Shown here one piece after another: positions 41,056 to 50,745 of a stretch of DNA of 64,000 nucleotides; position 1 is the first letter of the stretch, and every line of letters starts with the position of its first letter. The notes beneath the pieces are model-generated. The model worked only from the letters and a program-made list of their open reading frames with translations. It searched no databases and was not told the origin of the DNA. This stretch comes from Pseudodesulfovibrio sp. (lineage in GTDB: Bacteria > Desulfobacterota > Desulfovibrionia > Desulfovibrionales > Desulfovibrionaceae), in contig JAFLJT010000310.1 of the NCBI GenBank assembly GCA_022712855.1, positions 1-64,000 of the forward strand, written 5' to 3'. A program made the translations under genes and the position numbers.

Positions 41056-42150
41056 TTATCCCCTGATTTCCTCTATGAGTTTCCCCCAGCGATTCATGGT
41101 GGCCTCAATTGAGAGGCGGTCCGCCACTTCTGCGGCCTTCAGACCGAACTCGCGGCGCATTTTCGGATCAGTCATGAGGTTTTTCATGCCTGCTGCCAGT
41201 CCTTTGACATCATTGGGCGGAACCAGAATGCCATCGATTTTTTCTCGAATTATCTCAGCCGGACCGCTTGGGCAGTCGAATGATACGGCGGGCAAGCCGC
41301 ATGCCATGGCTTCGCACAGAGCGGCCGGGAAAGCTTCAGATCTTGAGGACATGGCAAATATGTCGGATTTTTTCAATTCTTTCGAGATATTGGGGACCCA
41401 TCCACGCAGGAAGATTCGTTCTTCCATTTTTAGGTCATGAATAAGCGTTTCCAGTACTCTTCTGTCAGGCCCTTCTCCAAAAATATTGAGAGACCATTGG
41501 GCGTGTGCGGATGCCACTATGGCAAAGGCCTGTATGAGTTTGTCGAATTGTTTTTCTTCTGCCAGTCGGCCCACCGCGACGATGATCCGCTGAGTGGTTT
41601 CGCTTCGGGGGCCTGTATCCGGGCAAGGCAATACAGGGTTGAACAAAATTTCAAGGCGGCGAGTGGCGATATTGTCTGCGAACCATTGCCGGATATCTTC
41701 GCCGAGAACAATCACTGCACCGGCTTTACGATACATGATCTGGCGGAGTTGTTTCCATCCTTGAGCTATAGGAAACTGCACCGGGTGGCAGTGCTCGGAA
41801 ACAATGACAGGTATGCCGGTTCCCTGAACAGCCAAAAGAGTCGAAACATTCATGGTGTCCATGAAGCTGAGAGCGATGTCCGGAGCTATGCTCAGGAGTG
41901 CCTTTCTTACGAAGCGTATCCGTTTTATGTTATTGAGCAGCTTGTCGGATATGGACGGTGAATCTTCGGCCAGATCGAGATTGACCAGTGAGATGCTGTT
42001 ATGAAGGGGGTAGACCGACAAGGCGTCTTTGGCGGAGAGGGTTATGATATGGATGTCGTGGCCGACATCTGCCCAATAATTGGCCATAATGCTGACCACG
42101 CGTTCGGCTCCGCCTGGGCCCATTGAAGAGATGCAAAATGCTATACGCAT
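41056..42150 (-). CDS. GT4-family glycosyltransferase 2
   Basis: 364 residues. RIAFCISSMGPGGAERVVSIMANYW at the start, then IVAVGRLAEEKQFDKLIQAF, NIFGEGPDRRVLETL and SSRSEAFPAALCEAMACGLPAVSFDCPSGPAEII. Same fold and plan as its neighbour at 39957-41054, with one base between the genes. Probably adds one residue in the same glycan. The substrate cannot be read from sequence. Confidence 0.88.
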   Translation of the reverse strand: MRIAFCISSMGPGGAERVVSIMANYWADVGHDIHIITLSAKDALSVYPLHNSISLVNLDLAEDSPSISDKLLNNIKRIRFVRKALLSIAPDIALSFMDTMNVSTLLAVQGTGIPVIVSEHCHPVQFPIAQGWKQLRQIMYRKAGAVIVLGEDIRQWFADNIATRRLEILFNPVLPCPDTGPRSETTQRIIVAVGRLAEEKQFDKLIQAFAIVASAHAQWSLNIFGEGPDRRVLETLIHDLKMEERIFLRGWVPNISKELKKSDIFAMSSRSEAFPAALCEAMACGLPAVSFDCPSGPAEIIREKIDGILVPPNDVKGLAAGMKNLMTDPKMRREFGLKAAEVADRLSIEATMNRWGKLIEEIRG

Positions 42151-42274
42151 GCGCGATGCCGTCCGTTAGAATTGGAAATAGATGCGGGGTGGACGCCTGT
42201 TGGGTAGAAAACAACTATCAACCAGAGGAGTGAAGCTATGAAGCCCATGTCTCGATATATAGTATGTTTCTTGT

Positions 42275-43387
42275 TCATTTGCTCATCAGTTGGGTTAAGA
42301 GTTGCTCGGTTCTCATTGCCATTGCATCCAGGGAAAAGTTGCCTTCAATTCGTAGACGAGGTGTCATATCGCCAATTGGTTTGCCCTGGGAAATTGTATC
42401 AAGCAGAGCGTTTGCAAGGGCATCTGGACTTTTCTTGTCAACGATGATGCCTGTATCGCCGATAATGGCGGCTGCGTCTCCGACATTTGTTGCGACACAA
42501 GGGATGTTGCAACTCATAGCTTCTCCAAGGACGTTGGGGAACCCTTCGGTTATAGAAGAGAGACAGCATATGTCGAGTGCATTGTAGACACCGTTCATGT
42601 CGTCTTGCCAATTCGCCCAGACGAGATGGTCACTCAGGTTGAGCCGCTCGGTGAGGATTGCGAGGCGGTTCATTTCTTCAGCATTACCTCCACCTACACA
42701 GACGAAGCGTACTGTGGAAGCCCTTGCTATAACCAGCGCAGCCGCTTGCAGGAAAGTCTCATGGTCCTTCAACGGGTCAATGCGTGCAACCAAGCCTATT
42801 AATGTGTCCCCTGATTGGCAACCCCATTCTTTGCGCAACGATTCACCACGTGAGCGGTCTGGGAAAAAGTTATCTGTATCGATGCCATTGTGAACAACCT
42901 CCAGCAGTTGTTGCGACACACCCTTGGCGCAGAAAGAGTTGCGCCCCGCTTCCGAGTTGGCAATGACGAGGTCGGCAAAGCGGGCCAAACATGATTCGGC
43001 CCAATAGGCTGCTTTGACCGCTGAACTATACCCGGTCATGTCCATGTCCGAGGTGCGCACTCCCCAGATGATTTTGGCAGGTCGTATGGTCGGTTTCAAG
43101 AGTGCTGTAAAAATATTGGGGGTGCCGAGAAAGGAATAAACAGCATCGGGATTAAAGCGGCGGATGGCCTTACGCAGGAATGAGATAAAGCGGATGATAT
43201 CCCACCGTCCTGTTTTATTGAGTTGGATCAGTTCCACATTGTTAAGATGTGATTCCAGCTCGCCGCCAGGGTAGAAGAGGGAAACCCCCACATCGTGTCC
43301 TCGTCCGGCAAGGGTATTAGCCAGTGCGACGAGCTGGCGCTCGGTTCCGCCGATATCGAGAGAGGGTGCAAGAAAAAGAATCCGCAT
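42275..43387 (-). CDS. GT4-family glycosyltransferase 3
   Basis: 370 residues. RILFLAPSLDIGGTERQLVALANTL opens the acceptor domain, and the donor domain has IGLVARIDPLKDHETFLQAA, FVCVGGGNAEEMNRLAI and SSITEGFPNVLGEAMSCNIPCVATNVGDAA. More distant from the other two GT4 proteins than they are from each other. A 124-base gap separates it from the next GT4 gene. It acts on the cytoplasmic face on a lipid-linked glycan, as inferred from family and locus. Confidence 0.88.
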   Translation of the reverse strand: MRILFLAPSLDIGGTERQLVALANTLAGRGHDVGVSLFYPGGELESHLNNVELIQLNKTGRWDIIRFISFLRKAIRRFNPDAVYSFLGTPNIFTALLKPTIRPAKIIWGVRTSDMDMTGYSSAVKAAYWAESCLARFADLVIANSEAGRNSFCAKGVSQQLLEVVHNGIDTDNFFPDRSRGESLRKEWGCQSGDTLIGLVARIDPLKDHETFLQAAALVIARASTVRFVCVGGGNAEEMNRLAILTERLNLSDHLVWANWQDDMNGVYNALDICCLSSITEGFPNVLGEAMSCNIPCVATNVGDAAAIIGDTGIIVDKKSPDALANALLDTISQGKPIGDMTPRLRIEGNFSLDAMAMRTEQLLTQLMSK

Positions 43388-43396
43388 GGCAACCTG

Positions 43397-44284
43397 CTAT
43401 TTCGAGTTGGCTGTTTTGAAAAAATGCAACAGATCGTGCCCGTTGATCTCGTGTTCTACCTCAAACCCTTGATCTGTATTCTTTAGGACGATGATAGCTT
43501 CACCGTCGGCATATTTATCGTTGTTTTGCGAAATAACAAGATACCCGTTCGGGGTGAGGCTCGCCTTGAAATTGTTGAGGGCTTGCCTTATCTGGTCTTC
43601 GGAAAAGTAGCTTAGGTTCAGCACGTTGGCGCATTTGATCAGGTCGACCTTCGGTGCAAACTTGTCCGTTAGGATGTTGAAATGATTGATGGACTTGATG
43701 TTGTGTTTGGTTGCAATAAGTGGGTTTACTGTTTCAATGGTCGGCAGGTCATCGCAGTTGCTGGGTGTTTCAAGCGAGAGATTGAGATAGAAGAAGAGCA
43801 GTTTGAAACCAAGGAGACACTTGTTGCTGTTATAAAATATTGTCCCCAAGAAAAAGTCATGTTTGAAAAAACAGCTGAACCTGTCAGTTAGGATGAAGTC
43901 GGAAAACAGTTTGTTGTTTTCCAGCAGGGCTGCGGCTGAACTTCCGTCAGAAGCGCCTACTTCCAGAATGCGAGGGGTGTTTGTGTGGCGGCATAAATCG
44001 GATACAGCCATGTCTGCTATTTGCGTTCTGTTGCTGCCTGTCGTTTTGTACGTGTCGCCGACATTAATGTAGGACATGCTCAGCGAAAACAACCGACTTT
44101 TTTCTTGAACCTCGGTTTTGAGTGCAAGGGCATTGTTCAAAATGTTTGGTGAGAACCGGAGCCGCAGAAAGCGAAAGGCTGCAACTTGTGCCCACGGGCG
44201 GCCCAATATCCAGTCGAGAAGGCGGGGGCTGTCAATGCACAATCCGCTTTCCATCATGATATGTTTCCATCGGGAACGGTTCAT
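43397..44284 (-). CDS. Class I SAM methyltransferase, coupled to asnB-like gene
   Basis: 295 residues from ATG 44284, which overlaps the asparagine-synthase stop (ATGA) and has AAGGAAAAG upstream; the longer frame is not used. Motif I is RILEVGASDGSSAAALLE (about 107), then LIKCANVLNLSYFSEDQIRQALNNFKASLTPNGYLVISQ. The C-terminal end is short. The substrate is likely a sugar or lipid-linked glycan, inferred from neighbours. The coupling with asparagine synthase suggests that amide and methyl decorations may be on the same residue. Confidence 0.75.
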   Translation of the reverse strand: MNRSRWKHIMMESGLCIDSPRLLDWILGRPWAQVAAFRFLRLRFSPNILNNALALKTEVQEKSRLFSLSMSYINVGDTYKTTGSNRTQIADMAVSDLCRHTNTPRILEVGASDGSSAAALLENNKLFSDFILTDRFSCFFKHDFFLGTIFYNSNKCLLGFKLLFFYLNLSLETPSNCDDLPTIETVNPLIATKHNIKSINHFNILTDKFAPKVDLIKCANVLNLSYFSEDQIRQALNNFKASLTPNGYLVISQNNDKYADGEAIIVLKNTDQGFEVEHEINGHDLLHFFKTANSK

Positions 44285-46167
44285 CGCTTTTCCTTGGCAA
44301 GCCACGCCTGGAACATCAGGATGTCCCACAAGTGAGGATTCCAGTATTCGTGGCCGGTTAGGTATTCCTGCCACATGGTGCTGATCAGTTTTTCATTGAG
44401 AAAGCCTTGCTGCCGTATGACTGTAGGATCAAGCAAGCTTTCGCACCAGTCTCGCAACGGTCCTTTCAACCATTCCTGAATAGGAACGCCGAAACCCATT
44501 TTCGGGCGATCTACAATTTTTTTTGGTACATGTTTGTAGAGTACCCGTTTCAATACTTCTTTCCCCTGCCCTTTGCACACTTTCAGGCTCATGGGGAGTG
44601 ATGCTGCAAATTCCACGACTCGGTGGTCCAGGATGGGGACTCGCGCTTCCAGGCTCACGGCCATGCTGGCTCGGTCGACCTTGGTCAAAATGTCATCTGG
44701 CAGATAGCTGACAGTGTCCCATAAAGTCATGAGTTTGAATCGATCCTGACTGAAGCGGTTGGCTGGATCGGTTAATTCCGTTCCAGGCTCATTGGCGCCA
44801 ATTACAAGTTCTTCGGGGTGCTTGAAGTGTGATGTAAGATTACGGTAGAATTCGGAAAAATCTTTCATGCCCAAAGCGTCGAAACGCCATTGAATCTTTT
44901 GTCCGAATTCTCCCAGAAGCTTGTAACACGCTCCGGGAATGTGTGGGAGGGTTTTTGCTGCGAGAGACCGCAATGCATAGGGGACTCGTTCCACAAGTTC
45001 CCATTTATCCATGAGAAAATATCGGGGGTATCCGGCAAAAAGCTCATCGCCGCCATCCCCGGACAAGCTGACAGTGACATGTTCTCTTGCGAGTTTGCTT
45101 ACACAATACGTTGGAATCTGGGAGGCGTCAGCAAAGGGCTCATCCCAGTGTTTTGGTATTAAAGGGACCACTTCCAGCAGGTCTTGGGGGGTCAGATAGA
45201 GCTCCGTGTGATCTGTTTTCAGATGCTCTGCTACAGCGCGGGCATGGGCTGCCTCGTTATAACGATCCTCGTGGAAGCCGATGGAGAACGTCTTGATTGG
45301 CTTGGAAGACTGGGCCTGCATGAGGGCGACAACGGTTGATGAGTCTATACCGCCGGACAAGAATGCGCCAAGCGGAACATCCGACAACATGCGCATGTCT
45401 ATTGCATCCATTAAGAGAGCTTCGAGTGCATTGGTGGCTTCATCAATGCTTCCACAATAAGGGTTCTCGGAGCCGGCGATCCATGTATCGCGTGCGGACC
45501 AGTATGTTGTGAGTTCTGGTTCCAGGCTCTCTTCTTTGAATGTCGCAATGGTCCCTGGTTTGAGCTTGTTTATTCCTTCGTAGATAGAATAGGGCGCAGG
45601 GATGCAGCAGTGTCTAAAGTATAAGCTGAGAGAATTGCGGTCAACGACATTGGCGAATTGAGGATGTTGTTTCAGTGCTTTTAGTTCTGATCCGAACAGG
45701 AGTGTGCCATTCGATTTTCCATAATAGAGGGGTTTGATGCCGAGTCGGTCGCGAACAAGGCTCAGGCTGCGTTCCTGCCTGTCCCAGAGAGCAAAGGCGA
45801 ACATGCCGATGAATTTGGATATCGCCTCTTCAAGTCCCCACCGGGCAATGGCAGCCAAGAGTGTCTCTGTGTCCGATGTGGACCGAAAATCGTAGGAAGA
45901 CAGCTCTTCACGTAGTGCGAGGTGATTGTAGACCTCGCCATTGTATACAATTATATACCTACCGCATGCGGAGCGCATGGGCTGTCGACCAAGCGGAGAG
46001 AGATCGAGGATTGAAAGTCGACAATGGCCGAAACCAATTCCAGCCTCTTGATCCAGCCACGTGTCGGAGTCGTCCGGACCTCGGTGGATCAGGGCGTTGG
46101 TCATAGCCTCTATATGGCCTTGGTCATGAACACCTTCGGGTGCCCAAAAACCGCAAATTCCGCACAT
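44281..46167 (-). CDS. asnB: Asparagine synthase (glutamine-hydrolysing), glycan-locus type
   Basis: 628 residues. The N-terminal class II glutaminase begins MCGICGF with catalytic Cys2 and has ALIHRGPDDSDTW and YNGEVYNHLALREEL. The C-terminal ATP-PPi synthetase has FLSGGIDSSTVVALM, SLSGDGGDELFAGYPRY and DRASMAVSLEARVPILDHRVVEFA. Complete domain set. In surface-glycan loci these enzymes often amidate sugar acids (uronamides) rather than make asparagine, so substrate is uncertain. First gene of a minus-strand block, divergent from the wHTH regulator. Confidence 0.92.
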   Translation of the reverse strand: MCGICGFWAPEGVHDQGHIEAMTNALIHRGPDDSDTWLDQEAGIGFGHCRLSILDLSPLGRQPMRSACGRYIIVYNGEVYNHLALREELSSYDFRSTSDTETLLAAIARWGLEEAISKFIGMFAFALWDRQERSLSLVRDRLGIKPLYYGKSNGTLLFGSELKALKQHPQFANVVDRNSLSLYFRHCCIPAPYSIYEGINKLKPGTIATFKEESLEPELTTYWSARDTWIAGSENPYCGSIDEATNALEALLMDAIDMRMLSDVPLGAFLSGGIDSSTVVALMQAQSSKPIKTFSIGFHEDRYNEAAHARAVAEHLKTDHTELYLTPQDLLEVVPLIPKHWDEPFADASQIPTYCVSKLAREHVTVSLSGDGGDELFAGYPRYFLMDKWELVERVPYALRSLAAKTLPHIPGACYKLLGEFGQKIQWRFDALGMKDFSEFYRNLTSHFKHPEELVIGANEPGTELTDPANRFSQDRFKLMTLWDTVSYLPDDILTKVDRASMAVSLEARVPILDHRVVEFAASLPMSLKVCKGQGKEVLKRVLYKHVPKKIVDRPKMGFGVPIQEWLKGPLRDWCESLLDPTVIRQQGFLNEKLISTMWQEYLTGHEYWNPHLWDILMFQAWLAKEKR

Positions 46168-46273
46168 AAATTCGTCACTCCAGTTTGCCTAACGTGTGTT
46201 GCACACTAAATTGTAGAATGTTTGTAGTCAATACTAGTTGACGTTTTGTTCATTTTTTTTGTACAAACTATTC

Positions 46274-46798
46274 ATGTTGACTGAGCTATTTACATCCAAA
46301 ACGCGTATCAAAGTGTTGATAAAACTCTTTTTGAATCCTGACGTATCCTGTTATTTGAGGGAGTTGTCTGGAGAATTTTGCCTGTCTCCCAATGCGCTGA
46401 AAACCGAGCTGGATAGCCTGAGTGAGTCTGGTTACCTGACTCGCCAGCAAAGTGGCAGGAGTGTGTATTTTCAGGCAAATAAGAAGCATCCGTTCTTTTC
46501 GGAGATTAGTTCCATTGTCCGGAAGTCACTTGGTATAGATACGTTGATCGATGAAGTTATGAATAGTCTTGGGGAAGTTGACTCCGTATATATTCTCGAT
46601 GATTATGCTTTGGGTAAGGATACCGGGCTGATCGATATTCTCGTGGTTGGAAAGGTCGATCGTGCTCGACTTGATGAATTGCGACAAATCGGTGAAGGCA
46701 AAATTAGTCGTAAAGTTCGAGTGATGGATATCACGCCTGAAGACTTTATAAAGAACCAGGATGTCTTTCTGGGGCGTCCTCATTGGAAAGTGGTGTAG
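46274..46798 (+). CDS. Winged-HTH regulator with nucleotidyltransferase-like C-terminus
   Basis: 174 residues from ATG 46274; the frame is open 12 codons further. MLTELFTSKTRIKVLIKLFL, then VSCYLRELSGEFCLSPNALKTELDSL and SGYLTRQQSGRSVYFQANKKHPFF form an ArsR-like wHTH. The C-terminal half (VYILDDYALGKDTGLIDILVVGKV) looks like a degenerate MNT-type nucleotidyltransferase fold. Proteins of this build are common at polysaccharide loci of Desulfovibrio and relatives. It probably controls the long plus-strand operon that it heads. The ABC transporter gene starts two bases after its stop. Confidence 0.75.
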   Translation: MLTELFTSKTRIKVLIKLFLNPDVSCYLRELSGEFCLSPNALKTELDSLSESGYLTRQQSGRSVYFQANKKHPFFSEISSIVRKSLGIDTLIDEVMNSLGEVDSVYILDDYALGKDTGLIDILVVGKVDRARLDELRQIGEGKISRKVRVMDITPEDFIKNQDVFLGRPHWKVV

Positions 46799-46800
46799 TT

Positions 46801-48606
46801 GTGAACGTGGCAAGCAGTCGGGAAGTGCTCAAGCGGCAGTTGGGCTACATGACCTTATGGCATAAGCGTCAGCTGCTGTCGTTGGGGGTGTTTTCGCTCC
46901 TTGTTGCCTTCAGTGAAGTTGGGTGTGTAGGCGTTATTGCACTCTTTGTTGCAGCGATATCCAATCCCGATGCGCTTTTGCAGTCATCTTATTATCATGA
47001 CTTTCAAGAGTTCAGCGGAGGCTACTTGCCTCACGACTCGCATCAGCTCTTGTTGTTGTTGTCGGGCATGGTCGTCACCTTGGCTGTTCTGAAAAATGTT
47101 TCAGCTGGCTCGTTGCGCTATTTCAGCACTCGGTTGAACTGTGCTATTTCCAGTTTTTTTTCCACTTCGGTGCTCTCTGCTATCATGCGCATGCCATATC
47201 AATGGTTTATGACAAAGAATCTGTCCGATTTGATTACGTTGACCAATTGGGGAAACAACGCCGGAACGATGATGGAGTATGCGGTTTTGTTTGTGGCAGA
47301 TCTTATTTTGCTTGTAACGTTGTTCGCATCAATCGTCCTTCTTGATCCTACAGTGGTTTTTACCGTCCTCGTCATTCTTGGACTTTTTTCTTGGCTCATA
47401 TTCTACATGGTCAAGGGGCGGATAGATGAAGCGACCAAGCAAGCGTTGTATTGCGGAAGATCTGCCAACAGGGAATTGTTCAAGTCGGTTTATGGTTTCA
47501 AGGACGTCCGCATCATGGGGCGGGAATCAGAATTTCATAAGGGATACTCAGATGATATGCATGCCATGCCGGGTTACCATGCTCGCCTTGCTGTCATGCA
47601 GGCGCTGCCGTCGTGGATTCTCGAATCGGTGGGTTTCCTGGTTCTGAGTCTTTCGACGTGTTTTATGTTGCTTTGGGCTGGCTACTCCTCTCCTAAAGTC
47701 ATGGCCCTTCTTTCGGTCATTGCCTTAGCAGCTTGGCGTGGGTTGCCTGCGGTTATTAGAGTTATCAATAGCGCGGCTGCAGTACGGCGAGCTCTTCCTC
47801 AGCAGCTGGAGGTGCTCGATTTTATGGACGAGGCGACAGGGAAAGTTGTCATGGGCGAAAGCCTATGGGGGCAGGATGTCGTACCGCTTTGCCTGGAAAA
47901 AGGCTTGGATTTCAGGAATGTAAATTTTTCCTATGAGGGCGCATCCTCTAATGTTCTCAGTAATTTGAGCTTTTCCGTTAAAAAAGGTGAATCAATTGGG
48001 GTTGTTGGTAAATCTGGTGCTGGCAAAAGTACATTGGTTGATCTGCTTATCGGATTCCTGAAGCCTGTGTGCGGAAGTGTCTGTGTGGACGGAATGCCTT
48101 TAGATGATGAGTTGACAGTTCGATGGATGCGACAGGTCGGTTATGTACCACAGGCTCCATTCGTGTTCGATGGCACCCTTGCAGAAAATGTAGCCTTCTG
48201 CTCTGAGGCTGAGGCTATTGACAGAGAACGAGTTTTTGAGTGCTGTGAGCAGGCATACGTTACGGAATTTTTAAGTGATCTTTCTGCTGGCATTGATTCG
48301 ATCGTTGGAGACAAGGGACAGCGGTTGTCCGGTGGACAGCAACAACGTCTGTGTATTGCCAGGGCGTTGTATGCTCACCCTGAAGTATTGATCTTCGACG
48401 AAGCAACGAGTGCTCTTGATAGTAAGAGTGAGAAATTCATTCAAGACACTATTCATTCCTTGCAAGGAAAGCTGACCATGTTCATTGTCGCACATCGGTT
48501 AAGTACTGTTGCTGAATGCAACAAGATCATTTGGCTTGAGGATGGTGTCATCCGCATGATCGGGGCGCCTTCGGAAGTTCTGCCCATCTACGAGGCGGCT
48601 CATTAG
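46801..48606 (+). CDS. ABC transporter, fused membrane/ATPase, flippase-like (PglK/MsbA type)
   Basis: 601 residues from GTG 46801 (a TTG at 46783 is possible). Six membrane helices lie between about 20 and 325, then an ATPase: Walker A VVGKSGAGKSTLVDLL, Q-loop GYVPQAPFVFDGT, signature QRLSGGQQQRLCIARALY, Walker B VLIFDEATSALDSKS, H-loop IVAHRLSTV. One-chain half-transporters of this kind flip lipid-linked oligosaccharides in loci such as pgl. It probably exports the glycan made by the neighbouring genes. It heads the sugar-biosynthesis run and is followed by the dehydratase after 35 bases. Confidence 0.9.
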   Translation: MNVASSREVLKRQLGYMTLWHKRQLLSLGVFSLLVAFSEVGCVGVIALFVAAISNPDALLQSSYYHDFQEFSGGYLPHDSHQLLLLLSGMVVTLAVLKNVSAGSLRYFSTRLNCAISSFFSTSVLSAIMRMPYQWFMTKNLSDLITLTNWGNNAGTMMEYAVLFVADLILLVTLFASIVLLDPTVVFTVLVILGLFSWLIFYMVKGRIDEATKQALYCGRSANRELFKSVYGFKDVRIMGRESEFHKGYSDDMHAMPGYHARLAVMQALPSWILESVGFLVLSLSTCFMLLWAGYSSPKVMALLSVIALAAWRGLPAVIRVINSAAAVRRALPQQLEVLDFMDEATGKVVMGESLWGQDVVPLCLEKGLDFRNVNFSYEGASSNVLSNLSFSVKKGESIGVVGKSGAGKSTLVDLLIGFLKPVCGSVCVDGMPLDDELTVRWMRQVGYVPQAPFVFDGTLAENVAFCSEAEAIDRERVFECCEQAYVTEFLSDLSAGIDSIVGDKGQRLSGGQQQRLCIARALYAHPEVLIFDEATSALDSKSEKFIQDTIHSLQGKLTMFIVAHRLSTVAECNKIIWLEDGVIRMIGAPSEVLPIYEAAH

Positions 48607-48641
48607 ATTGTTTTTTTTGATGTGTACGAGGAAGGTGGATA

Positions 48642-49652
48642 GTGATTTTCAGGAATAAGAAAATTCTCGTGACCGGTGCAGATGGCTTTATTGGTTCCCA
48701 TCTCGTCGAGCATCTTGTTGCCAGTGGCAATGATGTTCGGGCATTCGTGTATTACAACTCGTTCAATTCCTGGGGCTGGCTTGATGAGTTACCTTTAAAA
48801 ATTCGGCAAGAACTTGATGTTTTTTCTGGTGATATTCGCGATCCGAATGGGGTTCGACATGCTATGCAGGGGTGCGACATTGTCTTGCACTTGGCCGCTC
48901 TCATTGCCATCCCGTATTCCTATCATTCTCCTGACACCTACATTGATACAAACGTGAAGGGTACGTTGAATGTCGTACAGGCTGCACGGGATCTCGGTGT
49001 CGAGAGAGTTGTGCATACCTCCACCAGCGAAGTGTATGGGACGGCACAATTTGTTCCCATTACCGAAGATCATCCCTTGCAAGGGCAATCTCCCTACTCT
49101 GCTTCTAAGATTGGTGCCGACCAGATTGCCATGAGCTTTTACAATTCATTTGACACACCAGTTGCCATTATCCGTCCTTTTAATACATATGGGCCTCGGC
49201 AGTCCGCCAGAGCTGTAATCCCGACGGTGATTACACAGATTGCCAATGGTGCGAAGCAGATCCAGCTCGGCTCCCTGACGCCCACTCGTGACTTCAACTA
49301 CATTTCGGATACAGTTGCAGGCTTTGAGGCCGTCGCCGCTTCTGAAGCCTGTGTTGGTGAGGTTTTGAACGTCGGCAGTGGGTTCGAGGTCTCCATTGGT
49401 GACACCGCAGCAGCTATTGCTGAGGTCATGGGAGAAAATATTGAAATTGTATGTGACGAGCAGCGCATTAGACCTGGCAAGAGTGAGGTTGAACGTCTGT
49501 TCGCGGGCAATGAGAAGATGAAAAATCTGACAGACTGGACGCCTGAATTCGGCGGACTGGACGGTTTCAAGCGAGGTTTGAAGTTGACTGCAGAATGGTT
49601 TGTTGAGCCAGGAAATCTCAGCAGATATAAATCCGAAATCTACAACGTGTAG
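48642..49652 (+). CDS. legB: NAD-dependent sugar 4,6-dehydratase, LegB-like
   Basis: 336 residues, GTG start. VTGADGFIGSHLVEHL binds NAD; HLAALIAIPYSYHSPDTYIDTNVKGTLN, HTSTSEVYGTA and SPYSASKIGADQIA give the active-site Tyr-x-x-x-Lys; RPFNTYGPRQSARAVIPT follows. This matches LegB, which converts GDP-GlcNAc to the 4-keto-6-deoxy sugar at the start of the GDP-linked legionaminate pathway. The next genes in order are the synthase, the hydrolysing epimerase and the guanylyltransferase of the same route. Confidence 0.85.
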   Translation: MIFRNKKILVTGADGFIGSHLVEHLVASGNDVRAFVYYNSFNSWGWLDELPLKIRQELDVFSGDIRDPNGVRHAMQGCDIVLHLAALIAIPYSYHSPDTYIDTNVKGTLNVVQAARDLGVERVVHTSTSEVYGTAQFVPITEDHPLQGQSPYSASKIGADQIAMSFYNSFDTPVAIIRPFNTYGPRQSARAVIPTVITQIANGAKQIQLGSLTPTRDFNYISDTVAGFEAVAASEACVGEVLNVGSGFEVSIGDTAAAIAEVMGENIEIVCDEQRIRPGKSEVERLFAGNEKMKNLTDWTPEFGGLDGFKRGLKLTAEWFVEPGNLSRYKSEIYNV

Positions 49653-49672
49653 TCCACTCTCGGGGAATGCTG

Positions 49673-50692
49673 ATGGTTAAGGAATACAAGACTCTCATAA
49701 TCGCCGAAGCGGGCGTCAATCATAATGGTTCATTAGATACTGCGTGTCAGCTTGTGAAATCGGCAGCCAGGTCCGGTGCTGACTATGTGAAATTCCAGAC
49801 TTTCAAAGCGGACAAAGTCGTGACGCAGTCGGCCCAAAAGGCACGGTATCAGGAGGAACAAACTGGCGATGGCGGTTCTCAATATGCCATGTTGAAACAG
49901 CTTGAGTTGTCCGACCAGGACCATGATGTGCTCATTGATTGTTGTCGTCGTTCAGGGATCGGCTTTCTGTCCACTCCATTCGACGAACAGAGCCTTGACA
50001 TGTTGCTGGATCGCGGCATTGATACTATCAAGATTCCTTCCGGAGAAATCACGAATTTGCCATATCTGCGACATGCCGGAAGCAAGGGAGTGCCGATCAT
50101 TATTTCTACCGGCATGGCGACTCTTGAGGAAGTCAAAGGGGCCATCGATGTACTCACGGCAATGGGTACTCGTCTTCAGGATGTGACATTACTTCATTGT
50201 AACACGCAGTATCCGACCCCTGTTGAGGATGCGAATCTCATGGCAATCCGCACACTGACGAAAGCATTCCCTCAATGTCGTGTCGGGTACTCTGATCATA
50301 CTTCGGGCATTGAGTGTTCAGTGGTAGCGATAGCTCTGGGGGCGTGCGTAATCGAAAAGCATTTCACTTTGGACAAAACCATGGCTGGACCGGATCATGC
50401 GGCCTCAATTTCTCCAGATGAACTGAAGGCAATGGTCGCTGGCATCCGTGCCGTTGAAAAGGCACTGGGCGATGGCCGCAAAGAACCGAGGCCTTCCGAA
50501 AAGGAAAATATTCTCATCGCCAGGCGATACCTGGTAGCTAGCCAGCCTATTGATCGGGGTGAGACGTTCTCGACGGATAATCTGGCCGCTATGCGGACAG
50601 GTAAAGGCGGTATTTCTCCAATGGAGATCGATGGTGTGTGTGGGAATAAGGCCAAGCGTAATTTCCTGGAAGGGGAAGTTATCGAACTGTAG
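49673..50692 (+). CDS. legI: Nonulosonate synthase, LegI/NeuB-like
   Basis: 339 residues from ATG 49673. TLIIAEAGVNHNGSLDTACQLVKSA, FQTFKADKVVT, GFLSTPFDEQSLDML, IPSGEITNLPYLRH, LLHCNTQYPTPVEDANL, GYSDHTSGIECSVVAIALGACVIEKHFTLD is the full NeuB TIM barrel. The SAF antifreeze-like domain is at the C-terminus (RRYLVASQPIDRGETFSTDNLAAMRTGKGGISP). It condenses the 2,4-diacetamido-trideoxy-hexose with phosphoenolpyruvate to legionaminic acid. A sialic or pseudaminic product is possible, but LegB/LegC/PtmE context favours legionaminate. Confidence 0.9.
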   Translation: MVKEYKTLIIAEAGVNHNGSLDTACQLVKSAARSGADYVKFQTFKADKVVTQSAQKARYQEEQTGDGGSQYAMLKQLELSDQDHDVLIDCCRRSGIGFLSTPFDEQSLDMLLDRGIDTIKIPSGEITNLPYLRHAGSKGVPIIISTGMATLEEVKGAIDVLTAMGTRLQDVTLLHCNTQYPTPVEDANLMAIRTLTKAFPQCRVGYSDHTSGIECSVVAIALGACVIEKHFTLDKTMAGPDHAASISPDELKAMVAGIRAVEKALGDGRKEPRPSEKENILIARRYLVASQPIDRGETFSTDNLAAMRTGKGGISPMEIDGVCGNKAKRNFLEGEVIEL

Positions 50693-50745
50693 TTTTTGAT
50701 GGCAACAAAAAAATGAATTGCGACGTAAAGTTGCAGGGAATGTGA

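Noticed and set aside
46238..46267. Sigma-70 promoter TTGACG/TACAAA before the wHTH gene
   Set aside because: The -10-like box ends seven bases before the ATG at 46274, which would require a nearly leaderless message; too weak to annotate.
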